Below, one piece after another: positions 21,876-30,407 of a DNA stretch of 64,000 nucleotides. Positions within the stretch are counted from its first letter, which is position 1. Each line of letters opens with the position of its first letter. The position numbers and the translations under genes are program-made. The DNA comes from Rhodanobacter sp. Root480. Its GTDB lineage: Bacteria > Pseudomonadota > Gammaproteobacteria > Xanthomonadales > Rhodanobacteraceae. The stretch covers positions 702,322 to 766,321 of the forward strand of contig NZ_LMEX01000002.1 of assembly GCF_001426645.1 (NCBI RefSeq), given 5' to 3'. The notes beneath the pieces are model-generated. The model was not told the DNA's origin. It searched no databases and was given only the letters and a program-made list of their open reading frames with translations.

Positions 21876-22561
21876 GCTGCTTGCCCGTAGCGCCGGTTGA
21901 AACGGCTCACCACCGGGCCGATCAGGAACAACAGCGCATACATGAAGCCGGGCAGCGCCCACATCCAGCCCGGCGCCGACAGCGGCAGCAGCAGCGCCAC
22001 AAGGGCGGACGCCAGCCCGATCACGGCCGGCACGCTCCACACGCGCATCTCGCGGCGCGCGCCCAGCGTGTCGAAGCCCGCCCTGCCCGCGCGACGCGCT
22101 GCATGCCCGAACAGCGCCGTCAGCGTGCCGGCCATGCAGGCATAGGCCAGGCCGTAGCAGGCGAACAACGTGCGCATGTCGGCGGCGCCGCCGACGAGGT
22201 GGAAGTCGCTGGGCAGGCGGCCCGCGCTCAAGCCGTTGAACAGTCCCGCAAACACCATGTGCAACGGGTACACGAAGATCATCGCGAAAAACACCAGCAG
22301 CAACGACAGCCACCGGCCGGTGGTGGTGGCTTCATGGCAGCGTCGGCGCCAGCGCACGTGACCATGCCAGAAGAACGCGATGTGGAAGAAGCACACCGCG
22401 AAAGCGGGAATGCCGCCCAGCATCAGCAGCAGTTTGTCGGTGCTGTCGGGGATGGAACTGCCGCCAATCAGCAGCAAGGTAAGCGTGAACGCGAAAGCGC
22501 CGTCCACGAACGCATCAAGCCGCCCGGCCTCGATTCCTTCGCGTTGCCCGATCAGACTCAT
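21872..22561 (-). CDS. TMEM175-family (DUF1211) potassium-channel-like membrane protein
   Basis: A 229-residue protein with about six TM segments. The N-terminal RLDAFVDGAFAFTLTLLLI matches the TMEM175/DUF1211 hallmark (R-x-x-A-F-x-D-G-x-F-A followed by a hydrophobic helix), which lines the pore in characterised family members. Bacterial homologues conduct K+ weakly. The ATG at 22561 follows GGGAG. It is coupled by a 4-bp overlap to bioD, an odd pairing with no obvious metabolic logic. Confidence 0.82.
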   Translation of the reverse strand: MSLIGQREGIEAGRLDAFVDGAFAFTLTLLLIGGSSIPDSTDKLLLMLGGIPAFAVCFFHIAFFWHGHVRWRRRCHEATTTGRWLSLLLVFFAMIFVYPLHMVFAGLFNGLSAGRLPSDFHLVGGAADMRTLFACYGLAYACMAGTLTALFGHAARRAGRAGFDTLGARREMRVWSVPAVIGLASALVALLLPLSAPGWMWALPGFMYALLFLIGPVVSRFNRRYGQAA

Positions 22562-22620
22562 GCTCCCTCCCGCCACGATGGCTCGGCGCATAATACGAGC
22601 TTTGCCGCCGGACGCGTCGC

Positions 22621-23112
22621 ATGTTCGAACTGAAACCACACACCTATGCCAGCAAGCGCGAGCATTACGACGACCTGGTGTCGCAGGCGCGCGGCCTGCT
22701 CGCCGGCGAGCGCGACCTGATCGCCAACGCGGCGAATTTCAGCGCACTGGTCTACCACAGCCTGCCCGACATCAACTGGGCCGGCTTCTATCTGTACGAC
22801 GGCAACGAGCTGGTGGTGGGGCCGTTCCAGGGCAAGCCGGCCTGCATCCGCATCGCGCTGGGCCGCGGCGTCTGCGGCACCGCCGCGCAGACACGGGAAA
22901 CCCAGTTGGTGGCCGACGTGAACGCCTTCGACGGCCATATCGCCTGCGATGCCGCCTCGCAATCGGAAATCGTGGTGCCGCTGGTTCGACCCGATGGCCG
23001 GTTGCTTGGCGTATGGGACGTGGACAGCCCGCATACGCGGCGCTTCGACGAGGACGACCGCGCCGGCATGCAGGCGCTGTGCGCGGTGTTCATCGAAAAC
23101 CTGGGCGACTGA
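22621..23112 (+). CDS. msrC: Free methionine-(R)-sulfoxide reductase (GAF-domain fRMsr)
   Basis: A 163-residue single GAF domain. The three conserved cysteines of the enzyme are present as C75 (KPACIRI), C85 (GRGVCGTAA) and C109 (HIACDA), with the spacing known from fRMsr. WAGFYLYDG and SEIVVPLVRPDGRLLGVWDVDS complete the fold. It reduces free methionine-(R)-sulfoxide using thioredoxin. It starts at ATG 22621, divergent from the TMEM175 gene. Confidence 0.92.
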   Translation: MFELKPHTYASKREHYDDLVSQARGLLAGERDLIANAANFSALVYHSLPDINWAGFYLYDGNELVVGPFQGKPACIRIALGRGVCGTAAQTRETQLVADVNAFDGHIACDAASQSEIVVPLVRPDGRLLGVWDVDSPHTRRFDEDDRAGMQALCAVFIENLGD

Positions 23113-23121
23113 GCGCGGCCC

Positions 23122-24492
23122 TCAGGCCGGATCCAGCGGCGTGGTGCCACCGGTAAATTGCAGCCGCGCCTGCGCCAGGCGGTATTTGCGCTCGCGCCGC
23201 GCCCGGCGCCAGTCGCGCAGCGTGTAGACGGCATACACCAGCTTGAACAGCCGCAGTTTGCGCAGCACCAGCGGCATGTCGAACAAGTCGCCGGCCAGCA
23301 TCGAGATCACGCCCTGCTCCAGCTGCCAGATGTTGCGCGGCTGGCGAAACATCTGCTGCATCACCGGGCCGTTGAAACGGTAGATGAAGAACGCGAAGCG
23401 CTTCATCGCCGCGCGCTGGCGCTTTTCCAGCTTGCGCATCAGCACCATTTCGCAGGTGGGGTCGCGCAGCGCCTGGTCGACCACCTCGACTGCCTTTTCC
23501 GCGCCGCTCATGGCCAGGTACACGCCGGAGGAAAACACCGGGTCGAGAAACGCGAACGCATCGCCCACCAGGATCCAGCCCGACCCGCCCATCGCGGTGG
23601 CGTCGTAGGAATAGTTGCCGGTGACGCGCACTTCGTCGCCGATCAACTCCGCCTGCTGCAGCCGCTGCCACAGCGCCGGCACCTGCTGCAGCGTCTGCAG
23701 CAAGAATTCGCGGGGGCTGCCCTTGCGCTGCTTCAGGTATTCCGGCCGCGCCACCGCACCCACGCTCATGCTGCCGTTCGGCAGCGGGATCATCCACATC
23801 CAGCCGTAATCGAAGTTGTAGATGCTGATATTGCCCGCGTCCGCGCCCTCGCGCGTCTGCGCGCCGCGGAAGTGGCCGAAGATGGCCGCGCTCTGGTGGG
23901 CGGCATTCTTGCGCCGCAGCTTCTTGCGGCTGGCGAAGAACGCGTCGCGGCCACTGGCGTCCACCACGTAGCGGGCGCGCAGGCGGTAGCTCTCGCCCTG
24001 GTCGGTGCCCACGTCGAGCAGGGAGTCACGCGGTCCGGCCTGCTCAACCTGCTTCACCTCATGGCCTTCGCGCGCATCGGCGCCGCACTCGCGGGCGTGC
24101 TCGTAGAGCATCTTGTCGAAATCCTGCCGCCATACCTGGAACGCGTGTGGCGGACTGTTGCCGATCGCCCGGTTGAACGCGTAGGTGTTGTAGCCGCGCT
24201 CGTTGTCCGCCTCGAAATCCGCGCCGGCCTTGAACAGGCCCATCGCGCGCACTTTTTCCAGCACGCCCAGGCGCTCGAACACCGGCAGGTTCATCGGTAG
24301 CAGCGACTCGCCGATATGGAAACGCGGGTGATGATCCTTCTCCAGCGCCACCACCTTGTAGCCGCGCCGCGCCAGCAAGGCCGCCGCGGTGCTGCCGCCC
24401 GGCCCGCCGCCGATCACCACCACGTCGCATTGCTCATCGGCATCCGCTGCCTGTGTGTCGTGTGCGTGCCCGTCCTGTGCCTGAGCCGTCAT
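23122..24492 (-). CDS. Flavin-dependent halogenase-like FAD oxidoreductase
   Basis: A 456-residue protein with an N-terminal Rossmann loop VVIGGGPGGSTAAALLARRG (from about residue 25) and the motif PRFHIGESLLP. Near residue 228 it has GWMWMIPLP, which matches the WxWxIP motif of flavin-dependent halogenases, and later GWILVGDAFAFLDPVFSSGV, the second FAD-binding strand. This places it in the halogenase/geranylgeranyl-reductase-like group. There are no biosynthetic genes around it, so substrate and even halogenation activity are unknown; WxWxIP proteins include non-halogenating members. It converges on msrC with a 9-bp gap. Confidence 0.78.
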   Translation of the reverse strand: MTAQAQDGHAHDTQAADADEQCDVVVIGGGPGGSTAAALLARRGYKVVALEKDHHPRFHIGESLLPMNLPVFERLGVLEKVRAMGLFKAGADFEADNERGYNTYAFNRAIGNSPPHAFQVWRQDFDKMLYEHARECGADAREGHEVKQVEQAGPRDSLLDVGTDQGESYRLRARYVVDASGRDAFFASRKKLRRKNAAHQSAAIFGHFRGAQTREGADAGNISIYNFDYGWMWMIPLPNGSMSVGAVARPEYLKQRKGSPREFLLQTLQQVPALWQRLQQAELIGDEVRVTGNYSYDATAMGGSGWILVGDAFAFLDPVFSSGVYLAMSGAEKAVEVVDQALRDPTCEMVLMRKLEKRQRAAMKRFAFFIYRFNGPVMQQMFRQPRNIWQLEQGVISMLAGDLFDMPLVLRKLRLFKLVYAVYTLRDWRRARRERKYRLAQARLQFTGGTTPLDPA

Positions 24493-24635
24493 GCGTTTTC
24501 CCCCTGTGGATTGTCGGTCGCGGCATGGCCGCCAGCGGGTGATTATGCCCAAGCGTCCGCGGCCCGCCCAGATCGCATGGACGCCTCTGCTACCATCGGT
24601 CGCCCACCGATCCATCGCCCCGGCTGCCTCGATCC

Positions 24636-26618
24636 ATGCTCAACCCGCAACAACAGGCCGCCGTCGAACATTGCGACACGCCGCTGCTCGTCCTCGCCGG
24701 CGCGGGCTCCGGCAAGACCTCGGTGATCACCCAGAAAATCGCCTACCTGATCCAGCGCAAGCGGCTGGCGCCGTCGCGTATCGCCGCGATCACCTTCACC
24801 AACAAGGCGGCGCGCGAGATGCGCGAGCGCGTGGGCAAGCTGGTAAGCGCCGACGATGCGGCCGCGCTCACGGTCAGCACGTTCCACGCGCTGGGGCTTA
24901 AATTCCTGCAGATCGAGCACGAGCGCGCCGGCCTGCGCCGCGGCTTCTCGGTACTGGACGCGGACGACAGCGGCGGCATCGTGAAGGAGCTGGCGCCCAA
25001 GGGCGTCAAGAACGATGTGCTGTTCGGCATACGCAATCTGCTCAGCCGGGCCAAGAACGGCGGCCTGTCGCCGGAGGAAGCGCTGGCCGCCGCACGCAGC
25101 CCGCGCGAGCTGGAAGCGGCCACGATCTACGATCTGTACCAGCAGCGCCTGGCGGCCTTCAACGCGGTCGATTTCGACGACCTGATCCGGCTGCCGCTAC
25201 GCATCCTGGAAAGCGACGCCGAATGCCGCGACGCCTGGCGCGAGCGCCTGCGCTACCTGCTGGTGGACGAATACCAGGACACCAACGACGCGCAATACCG
25301 GCTGCTGAAGGCGTTGACCGGCGAGCGCGGCGGCATCACCTGCGTGGGCGACGACGACCAGTCGATCTATGCCTGGCGCGGCGCGAACCCGGAAAACATC
25401 GATCAGCTCGGCCGCGACTGGCCCAACCTGCGCGTGATCAAGCTGGAACAGAACTACCGCTGCGGTAAGCGCATCCTGCGCGCGGCGAACAAGCTGATCG
25501 CCAACAACCCACACCTGCACGAAAAGAAACTGTGGAGCGAGCACCCGGAGGGTGCGCCCATCCGCGTGCTGGAATGCAAGGAAGCCGAGCACGAGGCCGA
25601 GCGCATCGCCGCGGTCGCCACCACGCTGGCCGAGAAACACAAGGCGCGCTGGGAGGACATGGCGATCCTGTATCGCGGCAATTTCCAGGCACGTCCGCTG
25701 GAAAAGGCGCTGCGCCTGGCGCGCATCCCGTACCACCTCACCGGCGCGCTGAGCTTCCTCGACCGCGCCGAGGTGAAGGACCTGCTGTGCTACCTGCGCC
25801 TGCTGACCAACCCCAGCGACGACGCGGCCTTCCTGCGCGTGGTCAACGTGCCCAAACGCGAGATCGGCGCCACCACGCTGGAGAAGCTGGGCCAGTTCGC
25901 GCAATCGCGCCACTCGTCCCTGCTCGACGCCACCCGCAGCGACAGCGTGCTGCGCCAGCTCACGCCGCGCCCGGCCGCGGCGCTGGCCTCGTTCGCCACC
26001 CTGCTCGACGAACTGCGCAGCGCCTCGTTGCATGAAAGCGCCGCCGACCTGGTGGAACGCATCCTGAAACGCACCGGCTACGCCGCCCAGATCGCCGCCA
26101 GCACGCCCGACGCGGCCGTGCGCGAACGCAAGCTGGGCAACCTCAAGGAGCTGGCCGACTGGTTCCGCGCGATGCAGAAGGGTGGCAACACCGCCGGCGA
26201 CCTGGCCTCGCAACTGGCCCTGCTCAGCCATGCTGACCGCGACGAGCCGGGCAATGCCGTGCGCATGATGACGCTGCACGCGGCCAAGGGGCTGGAATTC
26301 CGCTTCGTCTTCATCGTGGGCTGTGAGGATGGCACCCTGCCCCACGAAGGCGCCATCGACGAAGGCCGCACCGACGAGGAACGCCGCCTGATGTACGTGG
26401 GCATCACCCGCGCCAAGGAATTGCTGACCCTGTCGTGGTGCGCGCAGACCAAACGCTGGGGCGATATCCACCGCAACCAGCCCAGCCGCTTCCTGCACGA
26501 ACTGCCGCAGGACGACCTGCACTGGCAGGGCAAGGACCCAGAAGCGGACAAGGAAATCACCCGCGAAACCGCCGAATCGCACATGGCGAAGATCAAGGCG
26601 ATGTTGGCGGGCGGGTAA
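24636..26618 (+). CDS. rep: ATP-dependent DNA helicase Rep (UvrD/Rep superfamily 1A)
   Basis: A 660-residue 3'-5' SF1 helicase close in length to E. coli Rep (673). Motif I is LAGAGSGKTSVI, Ia is AITFTNKAAREM, II is LLVDEYQDTN, III is VGDDDQSIYAWRGA and the C-terminal motifs are MTLHAAKGLEF and MYVGITRAKELL. The start MLNPQQQAAVEH matches Rep rather than UvrD. Rep clears protein roadblocks ahead of replication forks. Confidence 0.94.
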   Translation: MLNPQQQAAVEHCDTPLLVLAGAGSGKTSVITQKIAYLIQRKRLAPSRIAAITFTNKAAREMRERVGKLVSADDAAALTVSTFHALGLKFLQIEHERAGLRRGFSVLDADDSGGIVKELAPKGVKNDVLFGIRNLLSRAKNGGLSPEEALAAARSPRELEAATIYDLYQQRLAAFNAVDFDDLIRLPLRILESDAECRDAWRERLRYLLVDEYQDTNDAQYRLLKALTGERGGITCVGDDDQSIYAWRGANPENIDQLGRDWPNLRVIKLEQNYRCGKRILRAANKLIANNPHLHEKKLWSEHPEGAPIRVLECKEAEHEAERIAAVATTLAEKHKARWEDMAILYRGNFQARPLEKALRLARIPYHLTGALSFLDRAEVKDLLCYLRLLTNPSDDAAFLRVVNVPKREIGATTLEKLGQFAQSRHSSLLDATRSDSVLRQLTPRPAAALASFATLLDELRSASLHESAADLVERILKRTGYAAQIAASTPDAAVRERKLGNLKELADWFRAMQKGGNTAGDLASQLALLSHADRDEPGNAVRMMTLHAAKGLEFRFVFIVGCEDGTLPHEGAIDEGRTDEERRLMYVGITRAKELLTLSWCAQTKRWGDIHRNQPSRFLHELPQDDLHWQGKDPEADKEITRETAESHMAKIKAMLAGG

Positions 26619-26889
26619 AACAGCGCAGAAGCCGCCTTCCCCGGGCAGGAGCCCGCTCGCAGGCGATGCTTTTGGGGCACAGGGAATAGCGGGACCGGGT
26701 AGATCATCACCTGCGAGTGGACGGTCAGATGAGGCCTTCTCCTCCAACTCACTTTTCAGAGACGCAGAGACGCGGCGATCGCCACTGCAGGGGGAAGCAA
26801 GGCGCCAGGCGCCTTTATTCGCAGCCGAATCCCGCTCGCTCAAGCGGGAAATAGAGCGCACAAAATGCAACCAGAATCTGCCCGCGCTC

Positions 26890-27369
26890 TTAATCCAGCT
26901 TCGGCGGCTGAGTTTGGAGGGTTTTCGTCCCACCTTTATCTACCGTAGGAATCGGTACATAAACGCCCGCCTTTCCGTGCATGTAGATATTGGCTGCGGT
27001 GGTCTGACCCCAGGTTCTTATCTTGTACGGATGGGTGTGACCGGGGAACTCTCTGATTACCTTGTAGGCGGAAGGCTCAAGCAGCGCAAGACGCTTCTCC
27101 AGCGCTGCCGTGCGCTCCTCGGCGGCGGCACTGCGCTTTTCGAGCGCAGCAATATGCGCCTTCAAATCCTTGATGACAGGATCCTCCATGACGATTACCG
27201 GTCTCTTACTCAGATCCGGATTCAACACAGTCTTGGCTCTCACTGCTGGAATTGTCGACTGCGGTTTGTCCGCGGAGCCAGGTGCTTTTTGAGCATTAAT
27301 GTCTTGAGCGGCGATGAGCGACAGGGCCGCGATTAAACCGACCACAGAGATGGAGAGGGAGGTCTTCAT
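26890..27369 (-). CDS. Secreted coiled-coil protein of unknown function
   Basis: A 159-residue protein with a clear signal peptide (MKTSLSISVVGLIAALSLIAA, cleavage near residue 26) and a heptad-patterned coiled coil around residues 66-98 (LKAHIAALEKRSAAAEERTA continuing to LLE). The C-terminal part contains GHTHPYKIRTWG. I do not recognise the family. It belongs to a GC-poor stretch between rep and the AI-2E transporter gene and is read in the same direction as the two small genes upstream of it, with a 114-bp gap. No strong ribosome site is visible. Confidence 0.65.
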   Translation of the reverse strand: MKTSLSISVVGLIAALSLIAAQDINAQKAPGSADKPQSTIPAVRAKTVLNPDLSKRPVIVMEDPVIKDLKAHIAALEKRSAAAEERTAALEKRLALLEPSAYKVIREFPGHTHPYKIRTWGQTTAANIYMHGKAGVYVPIPTVDKGGTKTLQTQPPKLD

Positions 27370-27483
27370 GGAGACGTACCGTAAGACGTGGAGTGTCCCA
27401 TCGTAGCTTGTGTCCCGCTGCCGTGAAAAGTGCGCGATTCACGTGCATCAAGGGGCAGGTCTAGATGAATCTAGGAGTCAGGC

Positions 27484-27962
27484 CTAGCATCGTAACATTT
27501 GCTGATTGTCGCCTACTTCCGAGTCCATCTCACTACGGTCGGACGCATCGTCCACCGGGACGATCCTATTGTAACCCCGGAAAAGCATGAGGTCGTCATA
27601 CCTGGAATAGCGGGACAATGCAGGGAACAGCCTTGAAATATTGATTGTCCCTGAAACCGAACCCCTGGGTGGAATTTTCACCTCTTTGATTGGAAAGTTG
27701 GAAATCGGCCCTGCTTCCACAAGAGGCTGCCCACCCCGAGGGCCAGCTGCATACACAACGAGGCCGATAGCATTTTCGGCCCATGGCATATCCGCCAATT
27801 GCGGGGCCACGGGCCGTCGCGAACAATTCCAGACAGCCAAATCAAGGTAAAGAGACTTTTTGACGGCTCTGATTCGATTTGCTCTTCCACCAGAAATTTC
27901 GCGGCGGTCGCGTCAAGGCACGGCGTAAAACAGAGGATCATAAAAAGAGCGCAAGACGTCAT
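27484..27962 (-). pseudogene. Small exported protein gene interrupted by a -1 frameshift at an A5 tract
   Basis: The first frame starts at ATG 27962 with a signal peptide (MTSCALFMILCFTPCLDATAA) and runs to KFLVEEQIESEPSK. There the minus strand reads TCA AAA AGT. Slipping back one base, or adding one A to the A5 run (plus-strand T5 at 27857-27861), continues as SKKSLYLDLAVWNCSRRPV and on to 27484. The joined product would be 159 residues. The second part, with PIKEVKIPPRGSVSGTINIS, looks like a beta-rich extracellular domain. It could be a disrupted gene, a homopolymer sequencing error, or true -1 slippage. Family not recognised. Its start overlaps the gene before it as ATGA. Confidence 0.6.
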
Positions 27963-28120
27963 TCTAGGAGAGGTGGATTTTGAGCCAGTTTTCCTAACCC
28001 GCCAGCCTCGCTTACTAGATATCGATAGCTTTTTTCGACGGTTTTCTTGCACTCATCGCAATCGGCAAGTTCTGCAAGCTTCCTTCGAAGACATGCCAAT
28101 TGAATTATGTATGCCCGCAC
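27959..28120 (-). CDS. Small unknown protein (53 residues), translationally coupled to the gene after it
   Basis: From a GTG at 28120 the frame reads MRAYIIQLACLRRKLAELAD, continues through CDECKKTVEKSYRYLVSEAG and ends NPPLLE at a TGA. The TGA overlaps the ATG of the next gene (ATGA at 27962-27959), and the residue composition looks genuinely coding. No good ribosome site precedes the GTG; the frame is open about 30 bp further back to a TGA, with no other start codon, so this may be the end of a longer, damaged gene. It contains one CDEC pair. Function unknown. Confidence 0.45.
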   Translation of the reverse strand: MRAYIIQLACLRRKLAELADCDECKKTVEKSYRYLVSEAGGLGKLAQNPPLLE

Positions 28121-28323
28121 CTCGGATTGCGCTCTGTCCCATAAGGATCAATGCAAGCCTGATCGGGATCAGCGCCCTACCCAGCCCAGGCATGCGCACG
28201 ACGTTGCCCACCACGTTGCTCAATACATAAACCGTCTTCCAGCCGCGCCAGCCTGGGGTGGCGATGTCGCCGAGGCGATGGGTATCAGGACGGTTCGCCA
28301 GTGGATTTCCGCGATCCGCAGCG

Positions 28324-29370
28324 TTACAGCAACTTCTCCGCCTCAAGCTCGCTTTTCAGGTACGCGTAGTAGATCGGCGCGGCGATGACGCCGGGCAGGC
28401 CGAAGGCCGCTTCCATCACCAGCATCGCCACCAGCAGCTCCCAGGCGCGGGCGCGGATCTGGGTGCCCACGATGCGGGCGTTGAGGAAGTATTCCAGCTT
28501 GTGAACCAGGATCAGGAAGACCAGCGCCGCCAGGCCCACGCCCAACGATACCGACAACCCGGCGATGGTGATGGCGGTGTTGGAGATCAAGTTGCCGACC
28601 ACCGGCAGCAGGCCGACGATGAAGGTCACCACCACCAGCGTCTTGGCCAGCGGCACGTGCACGCCGAACAACGGCATCACGCCCAGCAGGAAGACCGCGG
28701 TGAACACGGTGTTGATCAGCGAGATCTTGACCTGAGCGAACACGATGTTGTGAAACGCGTCGGCCAGGCGGCGGCAGCGCAGGCTCAGTGCGGCAACCAG
28801 CGGCCCGACCTGATGCGCCGGCCGGGTGCGGCTGAGCGCGATGATGGCGCCCAGCACCAGGCCGATCAGCACATGCACGAAGGTATGCGCCGCCTCCTTG
28901 CCGGCCAGACGCAGGGTGCCAGCGTGCCGGTGGGTCAGCTCCATCACGCTGACCCGCAGGTCGTCGACGCTGTCGGGCAGGTGGTTGATCAGCACCGCGG
29001 GCAGTTGCTGGCGGGCCTTCTGCACCAGCGGCATCAGCTGCTGTTGCCACAGCAGCTCGGGGTTGCCGATCTCGGCGCGGAAAAAGCTGATGGCGCCCAG
29101 GATCAGCAGCAGCAAAAGCCCCACCACCAGCGCACCCAGCAGGGCCACCACCACCACGCGGGCGCGGTCGCCGGAGATGCGCCGGCCCAGCAGCGGCGTC
29201 ATCGACTGCACCAGCTCGAACACCAGCAAGCCACCCAGCAGCGCGGGCAGCAGGTGCAACTCCACCACCAGCAGCAGCGCGATCGCGGCCAGCACGTAAC
29301 TGATCTTGCGCAACATCGGGGACGGTGGGCGCCAGACGGGCGGCGAGGGGAAGGACGACGCGGGATCCAT
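28324..29370 (-). CDS. AI-2E family transporter (UPF0118)
   Basis: A membrane protein of about 348 residues with paired N-terminal TM helices, a central soluble stretch (about 110-170), and a C-terminal group of helices containing FIVGLLPVVGNLISNTAITI and YFLNARIVGTQIRARAWELL, the most conserved region of the family. The last part, GLPGVIAAPIYYAYLKSELE, is also typical. Members have been linked to AI-2 export or Na+/H+ exchange; the substrate here is not known. The start is uncertain: MDPASSF at 29370, or the later MLRKISY at 29316. Neither has a strong ribosome site. Confidence 0.85.
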   Translation of the reverse strand: MDPASSFPSPPVWRPPSPMLRKISYVLAAIALLLVVELHLLPALLGGLLVFELVQSMTPLLGRRISGDRARVVVVALLGALVVGLLLLLILGAISFFRAEIGNPELLWQQQLMPLVQKARQQLPAVLINHLPDSVDDLRVSVMELTHRHAGTLRLAGKEAAHTFVHVLIGLVLGAIIALSRTRPAHQVGPLVAALSLRCRRLADAFHNIVFAQVKISLINTVFTAVFLLGVMPLFGVHVPLAKTLVVVTFIVGLLPVVGNLISNTAITIAGLSVSLGVGLAALVFLILVHKLEYFLNARIVGTQIRARAWELLVAMLVMEAAFGLPGVIAAPIYYAYLKSELEAEKLL

Positions 29371-29510
29371 GCATATCACTGCGAGGTGGGGCGGCCAGTG
29401 TAATGCCTGGACGGGCTCCGCCTGGCGGACCGATGCATGCCGATCGGCCGATGTTTCGCACCCACCGGTTCGGCGATCATGGCGGCTTCACTCCACGCTT
29501 CAGGAACGCC

Positions 29511-30359
29511 ATGACTCTTCGTCTCCCCGCCGGCTTGCTCGCGTTTGCCCTGCTGGCCGGTTGCGCCAGCGTACCGGTGCCGACGGCCACGGTGCCGGCC
29601 GATGACAACCTCAACGCGGTGGCGTGGAGCCAGACGGCCATCGAGCACGACCTGATCTACCTGCAGACCTATCGCGATGCGCAATCGCAGTTGCTGACCG
29701 CCCTGAACGACCCGCAGTGGGATGCACTGGCGAGTTCCGACCGGGTCGCGCCGCTGGCGCAACTGCCGCCCGCCGTGGTGCTGGATATCGACGAGACGGT
29801 GCTGGACAACTCGCCCTACGCGGCGCGCCTGGTGCGCAGCGGCAAGGAGTACGACGAGGCAAGCTGGCAAGCCTGGTGCCGTGAGGAGAGCGCCCGCGCG
29901 TTGCCGGGTGCGGTCGCGTTCACGAAGTTCGCCGCCAGCCATGGCATCGCGGTGATCTACATTTCCAACCGCAGCCGCGAGCTGGACCAGGTGACGCTGG
30001 CCAACCTGCGCAAGGTCGGCCTGCCGGTTTCCGGGCCGGACGCGTTCCTGGGCCTGGGCACGGTGGTGGCTGGATGCACCCAGGTGGGCAGCGACAAGAG
30101 CTGCCGCCGCCAACAGGTGAGCCGGCATTACCGGGTGCTGATGCAGTTGGGCGACCAGCTCGGCGATTTCGCCGACTTCCCCACCGACCGAGCCGCGCGG
30201 CCACAGGCCATGGCCCGCTACCTGCCGTGGATCGGCACCCGCTGGTTCGTGCTGCCCAACGCCACCTACGGCGCGTGGGAATCGGCGCTTTTCCACGACC
30301 AATGGAGCGCTCCGCGACAGCAGCGTCGGCGGCAGAAAATCGAGGCGCTGCGCTACTGA
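29511..30359 (+). CDS. Lipoprotein e(P4)-family acid phosphatase / 5'-nucleotidase (HAD)
   Basis: A 282-residue protein with a lipobox LLAGC after a short signal sequence, so it is an outer-membrane or periplasmic lipoprotein. The HAD nucleophile motif is VVLDIDETVLDNSPYA, the signature of class B/C acid phosphatases, followed by IYISNRS (motif II). The end has LPNATYGAWESALF, as in the e(P4) family. Family members hydrolyse nucleotides and other phosphomonoesters, helping NAD or nucleotide scavenging. The ATG follows AGGA. Confidence 0.9.
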   Translation: MTLRLPAGLLAFALLAGCASVPVPTATVPADDNLNAVAWSQTAIEHDLIYLQTYRDAQSQLLTALNDPQWDALASSDRVAPLAQLPPAVVLDIDETVLDNSPYAARLVRSGKEYDEASWQAWCREESARALPGAVAFTKFAASHGIAVIYISNRSRELDQVTLANLRKVGLPVSGPDAFLGLGTVVAGCTQVGSDKSCRRQQVSRHYRVLMQLGDQLGDFADFPTDRAARPQAMARYLPWIGTRWFVLPNATYGAWESALFHDQWSAPRQQRRRQKIEALRY

Positions 30360-30384
30360 TCGAACACGTCAATCAAAATCAACA

Positions 30385-30396
30385 TGTTACGTAACA
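30385..30396. promoter_or_regulatory. Perfect 12-bp palindrome TGTTACGTAACA
   Basis: TGTTAC and GTAACA abut without a spacer, in an AT-rich stretch 12 bp upstream of a strong promoter. The position (about -58 to -47 from the inferred start) suits a regulator site for the small-RNA candidate downstream. I cannot name the regulator. Confidence 0.45.
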
Positions 30397-30407
30397 ATAG
30401 ATAGGTG

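Larger units (their letters stand above)
26619..28323. other. GC-poor accessory patch between rep and the AI-2E transporter gene
   Basis: About 1.7 kb holding the three minus-strand small genes listed separately. I counted 47.5% GC for 27841-28080, against roughly 70% in a sampled line of rep. 26619-26889 holds degenerate palindromes (for example AGGCGCCAGGCGCCT) and no gene. 28121-28323 is open in one minus frame (to 28346) with plausible composition, but without a start site or recognised family. No integrase, tRNA or direct repeat marks its edges. I infer horizontal acquisition from base composition only. Confidence 0.6.

Noticed and set aside
23122-24492. Part of a secondary-metabolite gene cluster
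   Set aside because: Neighbours are msrC, TMEM175, bioD and rep; no synthases, carriers or tailoring genes.
26619-28323. Prophage or integrative element remnant
   Set aside because: No integrase, recombinase, phage structural gene, tRNA or direct-repeat ends were seen; only base composition is unusual.
28053-28346. 97-codon minus-strand ORF after the AI-2E transporter gene
   Set aside because: No ribosome site; its last third overlaps a better coding frame in another phase. Kept only as part of the accessory patch description.
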